From contig NC_037603.1 of assembly GCF_003073045.1 (NCBI RefSeq), forward strand, positions 18,420,192-18,484,191: 64,000 nt of DNA. The letters are read 5' to 3'. The notes beneath the pieces are model-generated. The model had not been told where the DNA came from. It was given only the letters and a program-made list of their open reading frames with translations, and did no database searches. This DNA comes from Pomacea canaliculata (taxonomy: Eukaryota > Mollusca > Gastropoda > Architaenioglossa > Ampullariidae). This document shows, piece after piece, positions 25,161 to 35,900 of this stretch. Position 1 is the stretch's first letter. Each line of letters opens with the position of its first letter. The position numbers and the translations under genes were made by a program.

Positions 25161-25918
25161 AAAATCCCTTTCCTATAACAATATCCAATCTAGTTAAATG
25201 AAAGTATAATTACAATGATTACAAATAAAATGTCCGTGCATAACGATAATACCAGGTTAAAGCATTTTGCACGCGCTGTTTTCTGATCGTTAATTGACTA
25301 TAATCACAGCTATTGACAACCATGTTGATTGGTGTACTGTAAGGAGTAATGCTCATGGAACAGTGCATGTTTTTAGTGCTCGTTTAAAGGATTGGATGAT
25401 GGATAGATGGCAGTTATAGAAGGGACGAGAGTTCCACTATATTTTGTAGCACAGTAACTAAAAATCAGACGTAGTTGTTCTGACGACTGGGATATAGGGC
25501 GTCTGGTCATCAGATGAAGAACGGAGTAGTCTGGCAGGGATGTAAAGGAAGAGAAGTTAAGAGAAATAGGGCAGGAGCCTGCCAAGAAATGAAAGCACAG
25601 TACAGTTTGTATATGCATATATGCACAAGCAGCAATTATTTCAACACGTACCGTGGCTTGCTATTAATACTCGGATACTTATTCTTGACGACGCAGGAGC
25701 TGGACAGTCAGTTTGCAAGTTTGCTTCTCATCGAGACGACTTCTGCTCACCAGCCCTCAGATTCAGAAAGTGATGAGTTTCTATTAGTCTGAGGATGAGC
25801 TGACTCATCATACACGTGGGTTGCCCCTAGTCACTCTTTGATCTCGGACCGATTCAGGGAAGTTAACATGCAGGTACTAAAATTCTTCGACCTGCGGCCC
25901 ATGTTCAGGCCAGCGCGT

Positions 25919-26031
25919 CCCATGTCACAGGTCAGATTTATGGGCTCCGCCTTGACCATCCTTTCAGGTCATTATATAACAGGAACGGTGGTAATGACCA
26001 GTGTACTGTTGGTGGTCTATACAAACTTCAC
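25919..26031 (+). repeat. Direct repeat of about 113 bp, left copy, flanking a LINE
   Basis: The block starts cccatgtcacaggtcag and ends ctatacaaacttcac. It recurs at 26591-26705 with about four differences. The two copies sit exactly at the 5' edge and just after the A-rich tail of the LINE between them, so they look like a very long target-site duplication. Confidence 0.75.
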
Positions 26032-26590
26032 CCTTCCCTGCCTTTCCGACCGCCTACCTTCTTGCCGCCCTTCGAGACGGGAGGAGGTCGTTCTTACAAG
26101 ATTAAAGATAGGACACACCTATGCCACGCAAGGACACCTCTTACGAGGTGAACCGCCAGTTTGTCCCTGGTGTAGGGAAAATTTTAATGTTCTACACTTT
26201 TTATGTATCAGAAGCTTCAGACTACTCGTTGTCAATTTTTTACAGAAAAATCTTTACTTTCCTTATTTAGGTCCGTCCCATTGGCGGCAATCTTTTCCTT
26301 TTTAAAGAGGATAAGGCTCTACCATCAAATTAAATTTTTTTTATATATCCTGATAGCTCCGTTTTATTTTTGGTGTGATAGTAACCTTTTTGGGCTTCAA
26401 CACCTCTTTTAATGCTTTACCCACCCTTTTTTACCTTTTGGTTACTTATTATGTTGGCCTTTAAAAATATATCATGTTTATAAGAATTAGGAAGTTTTTA
26501 TTCCACAACCTTTAAAGTTACAACTACTTTTTTGCCGTGATATAGCCATAGTTGCTAGCACGGCATAAAAACACAAACAAACAAACAAAA
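26032..26590 (+). mobile_element. 5'-truncated I-group-like LINE 3' end
   Basis: Open sequence encodes LPSCRPSRREEVVLTRLKIG and then GHTYATQGHLLRGEPPVCPWC, the tail of an I-group ORF2. A T-rich 3' UTR follows, and the end is gatatagccatagttgctag then cacggcataaaaacacaaac repeats. The same 3' tail closes the LINE at 40310-41372 and the SINEs in this window. The element is about 560 bp and truncated at its 5' end. Confidence 0.75.
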
Positions 26591-26705
26591 CCCATGTCAC
26601 AGGTCAGATTTATGGGCTCCGCCTTGACCATCCTTTCAGGTCATTATATAACAGGAGCGGTGGTAACTTGACCAGTGCACTGTTGGTGGTCTATACAAAC
26701 TTCAC
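26591..26705 (+). repeat. Direct repeat of about 115 bp, right copy
   Basis: This is the partner of 25919-26031, starting directly after the (aaac)n tail of the LINE. It differs at about four positions, including a 2-bp insertion, so the insertion is moderately old. Confidence 0.75.
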
Positions 26706-26814
26706 TAAACTCATCCCATCGCTTGCTGTGCTCGACGTTAACTTTTCTTTCGTTTGCCTTCTAATTGTCGCCGGGCCATTAACAATGATTAACAAAAATT
26801 CTTTCGCAGGCCAG

Positions 26815-26869
26815 GTAAAATTTCATGGCGGGCCGGATGTGGCCCCGGGCGGTGAGTTTGACGCCCCTG
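26815..26869. mobile_element. hAT-like element terminus
   Basis: The stretch ggcgggccggatgtggcc followed by gtttgacgcccctg closely matches the common terminal motif of hAT/Charlie-like nonautonomous elements (CAGGGGTGTCAAAC in reverse). The opposite end may lie near 25872, where a caggtact and a gcggcccatg motif occur, which would place the LINE inside the hAT element. That left end is uncertain. Confidence 0.4.
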
Positions 26870-27099
26870 CTATAAAGCGTATAGGATTCACTCCTATTAC
26901 AGCTACTTTAGTACTGCGCTACCTCCAATAATGTTCTAAAATCTGTGACATCACACACACATATATATATACTATCAGTGGGAAGTATACAAACCTTGCA
27001 TTGTCTTTAATTTTCGTTTCTCTAGTGACTCTACTAGTCTGTTGAGTTTTTCATGTCCACTGACTATGTAGTGTACGAAGTAATATCTTTGTTGTAGAC

Positions 27100-27480
27100 A
27101 TGTAGAGAGTCGGCGTCGAACGACGCGACTGTCCCTTTCCCACGCCGGGTGCGTTCGTAATAGCCACCCGCGGCTACTGGGTCTTTTGTTATACCCGCCT
27201 AAGAACTTGGGGAAACAATGACCAGATAGGGCGAGGGGGTGTGTCCAGTGGGACCTATAGTGGGCTGGGAAGGGGGGTGGATGGCTTTGGAATGTTCGAC
27301 GGTAGGGAAAATAGGTATCGTAGCTTATAGTGGGTGGGGGTGGGGGCTTTTGTGGATTTGGAAGTGAGAGTGGATATGGCAGGCCAGCCGCCGAGTGAAA
27401 CACAGAATAAAAACTACAGTGTGCGGAAATTCCACCTTTGTTGTTCTCTTGTATAACTAGCCCAACCCTATACGTAGCCA
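27100..27480. other. GC-rich block of unknown origin
   Basis: G-rich plus-strand sequence, with gtgggggtggggg near 27333, interrupts the AT-rich background. A minus-strand open frame here is Pro-rich because of the G runs and resembles no family I know. An AATAAA near 27407 and the nearby gag fossil make an LTR remnant possible, but paired ends are not seen. Confidence 0.25.
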
Positions 27481-27639
27481 TCAGAGACTGACTTGTTGGT
27501 TACATTTGATCTTGTCCCCTCATATACTTATTACTCAGGTGCACAAAGCTTATCTACACTTTTCCAAAGTTTGTTGTCTATATTGTTACTAAACGAAATG
27601 TAGATATGAAAATTTAATTATAACTATAGTAAGCATACT

Positions 27640-27765
27640 GTTATACCCGGACAAAATTCCTGACGCGAACAGGTGTCACATAGAGTCATAGAGAGAATGT
27701 CCCGAGACGGGATCTGAACCCTGACCCGATCTCTGCAGACGTGCGGCGGAGTTCTATATTTTCTG
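27640..27765 (-). mobile_element. tRNA-derived SINE-like fragment
   Basis: The minus strand contains GGGTTCAGATCCCGTCTCGGG-like sequence (split here as gggttcagatccc and gtctcggg), which resembles a Pol III B box. An A box is not convincing. It is unlike the SINE family at 31158, so it may be a different SINE or a tRNA relic. Confidence 0.3.
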
Positions 27766-28420
27766 AGTTTACGAAGATGTACGATCGAGCAGCCTCTACA
27801 AGCAGCGATGGAGTTACAAGAATCAATAAATATATAATATTGTTTAAAGTCTATTTTACACATTCTCAGAGAGAGAGAGAGATGGTGGAAACAGAGAAAT
27901 GTGCGAGAAAGGTGTTGAGGAAAATGAGAAATTGTATATTTGGCGGCATTTTCTTCGTGTTCTGGCTTCGGTTGTCGCCCTTACATTCTACTCCGACTTA
28001 TTTTTAGTTCGACTGGAGCGACAAACTCGCACGTCCCAAATGATTGATTGAAGCAATATTTACTAGAGGAGTAAGTTTTGTTTTTTTAAAAGCTTTTAAA
28101 TATACTCCAAATGTAAAATAACGTCGTTTGTTTCAATGTTTTTGCAATAAATTGTCGATTCTGGTTCTTATTTGGCTTTGAAACGGAATCGTTTTACTGC
28201 CTCTACTTTTTGGGATTAACGGTTCGAGATTAACAAGGTCAAAATATAAAAAGTTAAATTTACGAAAAAGGTTGTGTCGTGAAAATATATTTCTAGATGA
28301 AGAAAATATAATGCCTTATATACAGATCACGTAGTACTAGATAACTTTACACAACTTTGCAGGGTTTTTTTTTTGTGTCCAGCAGTTAGACCTAACCTTC
28401 ATATAGGGAAATTATTATTA

Positions 28421-28547
28421 CAGTAATCCCTCGCTACATAGCCTTAAACATATATATAAATAATACAATAAATATGCCACTACTTCACAGATTTTTACCT
28501 ATGGGGGTCTGTTGGACATAACCTACGCTTTAGGTGTGGGATTACTG
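28421..28547. mobile_element. pogo/Tigger-type MITE, 127 bp
   Basis: Inverted ends CAGTAATCCC and GGGATTACTG are flanked on each side by TA, the target site of the Tc1/mariner/pogo group. There is no coding content. Confidence 0.7.
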
Positions 28548-28549
28548 TA

Positions 28550-29953
28550 TTATTATTACATCTGCCTAGGCTTTTGTTTTGGATGCCTCAGACTGCTTTT
28601 AGACTCTTCCCCTCAAAATGTCATGATTGTTTAACTTGCATTGTCAGTGACTAAGCCCTAAATAGGAAATTAGTACTTGATGTTCAAGTATAATATATAT
28701 TTTGATGTTATTAAACAAAAGTCGTTCACTCACGCACTTATTTTGCCAACCAGTAACCAGGGATCGACTAGGCATCAAAGAAGACTACTGTATATGAGAA
28801 GATAAGCATGTGTGCATGAGACAGCGGTGAATGATATACCTTTGTCTTTCTAGATGAGGAGGCTAGTTCTCTGCATTTTTGTTTCTCCTTATTTTGATTT
28901 TAGTGCCCATTGCTTGGCTGATCCTTTCTGCTGGTATCCTCATCCTTGTGCTAGACTGCTAGTGCTTTCTTTCTTGTGATCTTTTTACAACTTTCAGCTG
29001 TCTTCATTTGCCAGTCTTCTTGCTATCATGATCAAATTTCTTTATTATGAAAAAGAGAAGCAGAAGGTGTTGTACCACTGCATTTAAACAGGTCATAGGG
29101 CTAACCATAAGAAAATACCTGGGTTTTTTTTCCAATTTCTGCTGTGCCACATTTCTTCTTCAAGTTTGATGATGCTGGCATTATTACACAGGGCTTCTGC
29201 AGTGTTGTCATGGAGTGCAAGTGTAGTCAGAAGTTGGATACTACAGCAGTTTTATATCAAGAGTGAGCCATTGCATATGAACAGATGAATGATGACTGTG
29301 TCATCAAGACCCTTGTCATTATTCGATCTATGATGTCATAATTTATTGTGATAGTGAAAAGGGATATGTGTGAGTGCATGAATGATAGACGTTTATGCCA
29401 CTGACAAGGCAAATAATAGACCTGAGTCCATAATTATATATGTGAGTGCACATGTGAGAGAAGTAGAGAAATCTGTATGTGTTTGTATCTATGGTTGACA
29501 CGCCTGGGTGTATATGATGGTCTGTGTTTTAACAGCACACTTATATGAAAGTCTTCATTTGAGTTGCTTCATGGGAGGTTCAAGTGTCAATTGGCTGTGG
29601 CTGGGTATGGTGCTACATAAGTTTACGATTAACTGATTTTTATTATTATTAGGGATAGAATGATTTCCCTGTATTTGTATACATGCTTATGAGGAGATCA
29701 GTAATAAATTTTATGTTGTCTTTATTTGATACACAACAAGATTGTTGAAAGTTTTGAAATGAGATTTTTTCTCATCAAACCAACAATTAAAGATCTTGTA
29801 TATTTATTTTCAGCTTACAAAATCTACTTTGTGATAAGTTTGAGAAGATTACATACTGTGTATCAACTTTACTTAGATTGGCCATTTACCATTTAGTCTG
29901 GCTACCAGTCCAGCAAAAGACCAAGTACTACTTTTACTAGTTTAAGTGGGAAA
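28550..29953. other. Intergenic sequence upstream of DNAH2, no gene seen
   Basis: AT-rich sequence without recognisable exons or transposons. It should contain the DNAH2 promoter and any 5' UTR exons, but I cannot place them. Confidence 0.4.
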
Positions 29954-32900
29954 ATGGATTCAGGTTCAGAAGTTTCTGAAACAGGTAAGATTCTGTAGAA
30001 AAAACAATGTAAGAGATTACTTGTAAAGCTATGAAAGGATTCCATGATGTTGCTTTTAATAGTTGATCAGGATTTACTTATAGAATATCGTTTAATGGAT
30101 GAAGAAAAATGACATTTACTGATCTTATCTCTGATGACTTTGCATGTCAAGAGATTACTTCTGGAAAAGATTGAAATCCTAACTGCCTTAAATGTGGCCT
30201 CGACATATGAGAACTTGCCTAGGTACAAATTTCATCTATTTAAAAAAAAATCACAAATATAAATCATCAACAATGGGAAAACAAACAAAGTTTAAAAGTT
30301 TCAGAAATAGTTTGAGTTTGAACTTAAATGATCTCAACACACTGCACTGCATTTTTTGTGTAAATTAAAAAAAAATTAGGATTAGCTAAATATAGAAATA
30401 AACTTAATGAAAATTTGTTTTATACATTGGGTTCAATGCTAGTACAAAGTTAAGAAAGTGTTGAAGAGTTCAGACATGGAAAAGTTTAAGACTATTTGCC
30501 TATAAAACATGTTAAACTGCTTGAATTTGAAATGGCAAAAGTTTCATGCAATGCACATCAGAAGTTTCCACAGCTAAAAATAAAAATGAAGATCTAATAT
30601 CCAGACCCATTTTTTAGTTAAAATAAATTCAGTCACAGTGTAGAAAAATGTCTGTGGATAACTATAATGCTTGTCTGCTACATGTTTTAGATAGGCACTC
30701 ACCATTGGTGACATACAATATGTCTGCATGGTCAGTTACTCCATGAATAATACCTGACATCATGGATTCTAAGTGAAAGTCGTCATGCTGAATGAGTTTG
30801 GTGGTAAATTGAACTTAAATTATCAGTATTTCATCCATTATAAAAATTGTATGACTCGCATGATCAAAGAGACAATATATACCATATGATAAAATGTACA
30901 TTTGCCAAAACAAGTAATATGTTAGAGAAATTATTATTATTCTGTCTCCACAAGTGAAATATTTCAGCTAAGTGCCTAGATAAAGGGCAGTAATGCCAAC
31001 AGTGATAAAGTTTCCCTGCTGCATTTATGCATACTCACCCTACACTTACTATAAAGGCAGCTGATAGGTGTACAGATACTTCATTAGATTCTTTCAAGCC
31101 TGTTTCTGCTGAGTATGTTATGTCCATAGTACTGCAAATGCCCCCAAAATCCTTTGAGAGCGGTCTGGTGGCGCAACGGTTAGCGCTGTTAGCGCCTGTC
31201 ACCAATACAGTGAAGGTTGGCTGCCCTGAGTTCATTTCTCATCTCGGGCACGCTGTTCTTTCTCTGCACGTGGCATCTGTTTACAGGGCTGGCTGCTTGC
31301 CGTAATATAGCCTTAGCTGCTGACACGGCGTAAAACACCCACACTTCTCCCCCCTTCCCAAAATCCTTTGAACTCATTCTTCCCTCTAGCCTAGTATCTT
31401 GGTAAAAATGCTCTCTTTTGTCTAGAATTTTTCCTCTCTGTTTCAAACAAGTACTGATAAGACCTCTTATAAAGAAAGTCAGCCTGATTTGAAAAACTAC
31501 CTACCAGTGTGTTTGATTTCTGTTTTCTAGAAAGTACTTGAATGTATTGTCCTGCAGAAGCTTGTAGTTCTCTCAGAGGCTAATAATCTTATACATCCTT
31601 ATCAGTCAGCCTATCATAAGTCATGAAAGGCTTTCATTAACTTTTGGGGTTTGGTTCACATCGCTCAGTTGGTTTGAATCATACCTCACTCAACCTATGC
31701 AGTTGATAGCTGTTGGAAAATTCAGGTCTACTTAAGCTCTTTATATACCTGTAAAACACTTATCTCTTGAAATTGGTCAATGGATTAATCAATTAAGTTT
31801 GCTCATTCATTTTTTTTCTCTCTCTTTCTTAATAATTTTATTTTCATTTCCAAGCTTGGCAAAATCATTCACAGGCTGCAGTTTTTGTTAGACTGATAAT
31901 GTTTCATGTCTTTGGTTTGAAGATGTCTTCGTTGACAGCAGACTTCTGCTCCTGTCTCTTGTGTATTTAGCATTCTAAAGCATTTAGAGATCTAACTTTC
32001 ACGAAAGCAGTTTCATCTCCTGCTCACTGCCTTACTTTTCCTTACCTTCTAGTCAGGTATTGAAAGTTAATTACTGAAAACAGGTATAAGATTAAACTCT
32101 ATATAATCATCTTTATTCTAGGTGTCAATTCAACTTTGAAATCAGGAAGTTCAAGTGAGGAATCACAGCAGCCAGATTCTTTTCGCACAGTGGTAAGTAT
32201 TGAGGAATATTCTTTTTGATTAAGGTATAATTTGTTAAAAATCATCTTTACGGAATAGAACTGCTTGCTTTTTTAAGAAGTTGTCAGCACTCCAAATCTG
32301 GGTATGACTTCCCACTTGCATTGGCTACAAGATTGCCACACTGTGACATTCCTAAGAGCTCGAGCTTTTTGTGCCTGGAGTTAACACAGGTTATCTCTAA
32401 CAGAGTGATGAATTTGACCTTTCCCTCTTTCTTTCACCACTAGTTTACCAGACCTCTCCCTTGTTTCATGCTGTTTTATCTTTCCTATCTTTATATATAG
32501 TATCAGATATATATCAGTGTCAGATGTGCGTCAGGTGAGGATGGTATCCTGGAGGTTGGGGTTCCTGATAGGTTGCAGCCCATCACACCAACACACCTCT
32601 TTAGCCTGGACCAGCTAGATAAGTTGGCATGGCCCTACCAATGAATATTTTGTCATGCAATACACTGTCTTTGCTAGAAGACTGTGGCCAGAGTCCGTTT
32701 GGTCTTTCTCTTTTTAGGCCAGAGCATATTCCTTCTGTTGCACTGGTGTGACCCTTTGTGGAACTGCTCAGTTGTATCCCCTTGTTGGACTTTGTGGTAA
32801 GTGGGGAACAGAAGAAATATATTCAGCTATTGCTACCAAATAAATCAAATGTGGGAAATACACGAAAAGTATGGTCTTCTCTGTTAGCAAGGATAAGAAA

Positions 32901-35900
32901 TAAAAAGCCTCGTCCACAGCTGTTTTAGGTTACTAACGACTGATTTCAGATCTTGGAAGAAGTGGCTGTTCAATGTATACACAGTGTGTATATTATGCTG
33001 ATTCTCACAGTGTTTTAGGTAGCTCTTTAAGTGTGGTTTCAATGCATGTCTCCACTTCTTTCTTAGCATAGGTAGCAAAAAGACCAAGTTCTGTATCTAT
33101 TCAGTATGAGATGACATAACCCTTCTGTTCTTTTCCTCCTTTGTTTTCTTTGGGTCCCTGTACCTGCCAGTGATATTCTCTATAGATCCCACTTGCTGCT
33201 CTAATTAATGTTTCAAATTACAAAAAAGAAAAGCTCAACAGCTCAGAAGGATATCCGAGTACAGGAACTGACCAAAGCTTGGTTTGTAGCTTGCAGTCAA
33301 CAGAGCAAATTTTGGCCAAAAATTTTTGACATCCTTGAAATCACGTGTAATTTGTCATGTCACTGATCCCATGCATGTTATGTGATTTGAATTAATGCGC
33401 TTGAGTTCAATGAAGTGGCAGATTCAAATTTGGTTAAATCACATTAGAACTGCAAATACAAGGGCCAAAGGAACACCTGAAATATAAAGGCTGGATGCAG
33501 ATTTAGTCATATACCAAAATATGTTGAACATAAATCCAGCTGGAAAAAAAAATTATGATACTGCTTATAAATGCAATTTTACATTGCTAATATCTGTCAG
33601 TATCTGTTAAAAAAAAACTACAAGCCATTCTTTAAGATGCCCTTTTTAATCTTGATAACATTTTGAATTTCTGGCTTGTGTCTGCAGTTTAAAAGACTTA
33701 AGTATGAGTTATTGCATATCTAACGGTGCTTTCTCAGCCCTCACATTATCTCTTTGACAACTACTGCTGTCTTGGGGTTATCATATTTTGGCAAAGATGG
33801 TGCCTATCTCTGTGATGCTAATTTATTGAAATGTGTAGATCATAATTTTTTTGTGTGTAGTCAACAGTCAAGACAATGTTTAACAAAATATTACTACTAA
33901 AATATAATAAGACAACCCACAAATATAGTCAATGAACGAATTCAGCTAATCTCCTTCCTTCATGGTTTAAAAATGAGTAACTTTACAATTATTTACATTT
34001 ATACCTATATGTATAGCTATATACATTTCAGATCTCATTAATATATAAAAGATGTGTGTGATGTGATGTCAACAAGAGTATTCTACTTGTGATTTTTGCA
34101 TCTTTTTCAGTATTTATCTGCTCTAAAATTTTAGTTGCAGATGATAAAAGAAAGAGCAGTAGTTGCTGGTCTGAACATTGAGGAAGAGTGGGATGAGAAT
34201 CATGATATAGCTGTGGTCAGCTTTGTCAATGACCCGAAACAAGAAGTACTGTACATGTACAAGGATCCTTACATAGGATTTTGTGTCAAACAAAATATTG
34301 GACCATTTTTAATAAAACAGGTAAGAAAAAAGGTAAAGAGTGTCATAACTAGAGGGTCTTAGCACTAGTGTGCTTAGAGTATATTGATCCAAGGTGGAGC
34401 CCATCTTCTGCTTCTGCTGCCTGTTATCTTCCCTGATAATCTGGTATATATCCTTCTGCTGCCTTTTACCTTCCCTGAGAATCTGGTAGATATTCTTCTG
34501 CTACCTGTTATCTTCCTTGATGATCTGGTCTATATCCTGATACCTGTTATCTTCCCTAATATTCAGGTGTATACCCTTCTGCTGCCGGTTACTACTGATA
34601 TCTGGTGTATATTGTGCTGCCTGTTTCCTTCCCTGACAATCTGGTATAAATCTTTTGGTGCTAGGCATGGGCATAGGAAGGGGTATATATGGTTTCCATG
34701 CATGTCTTTTGCTCCAGCCTATGGCTACCCAAATTTACACCTCCTTATCCTCTAATGGCTATTCATAATGTAATAAAATAGAATACTTAATTATGAATTA
34801 AATTGAAAAATATGAATAAATGAAGTATTTCCATTGCCTACACATATAATAACATCCTTATGTAGACAATTATCCAATCCATGTTGTTAGGATTTTTGTT
34901 ATATTTATACAAAGAAAGTACTCTAGAAGTTTGTGGAATTTTTATTCAGATATTTCTAGTAACCTGAGTGATTGTGTGCTGTTAAACTGATGTATTGGAA
35001 GATAAAATGTAACAATAGAAAGATGTTCACACTTCAGCAAGAATTTAAAGAATGACTGCATAGTAAATATCAACCACACTAGAAACCCTAATTTGTATAA
35101 GAAAATTTTACTCGTTTAAGTTTTAACAATTGATTATTTTTCTTATTTTAAGCTATTACTTGTATTTTGTTTAGAGTTCATTTCATTATATGTATATAGG
35201 ATTAACTAAACATTTTGTTTTCTACTTTATTTCTATGATTTATTCAAGACGAATTGCAAAGGCAGGTGATCAGAATAATTTTTATAAAAACATTGCAATT
35301 TACATCATAGATGATTAAATGATTTATTGATACTTATATTTTACTGGTGTTTAGATAGCATTTTTTGTTCAGGCTTTGTACTAGTAGTAGTATACTGCTT
35401 TATATTTTGAAAAACCAATATGTATATATGTTTGTATGGTTCCCAGTCACTTAATCCCCAGACACTTAATCCCTGACACTTAATCCCCGACACTTAATCC
35501 CCTAGACTTTTAATCCCTAAGCACTTAATCCCCAGACACTTAATCCCTAAACTAAATCCTTAACTATAAAAATTATGAAGTCAGCGAAAAATTTAATTGA
35601 AATTCAAATAATTCAAATTCAAATCATGCTATTAACTTCAACGTCATTTGAACATTAAACAACAGTAAATAAAGTTCATATAAGCTAGTAAATGTAATGT
35701 CCTTCAACAATATGATATGAAAATTGTTCTTGAGTGTTCGTGAGGTATTGCTGTTAATCAATATGAAAGGTAAGCTAATGATCGGAGGTACAGAAGACGA
35801 TCCATTGACTCATATCTCTCTACAATGTTGCCAATTCTCCTGGCTAATTCAGCGTATTTTTTCTTTGGACGTTTCTCTGTGCCGGCGCATGATTGTAGAA

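Noticed and set aside
26975-27481. Minus-strand open frame of 168 codons
   Set aside because: Its Pro-rich part comes from G runs on the other strand. No domain or splice support is visible.
34384-34755. Plus-strand frame of 123 codons
   Set aside because: It is produced by the 42-bp minisatellite and carries no start context or conserved protein.
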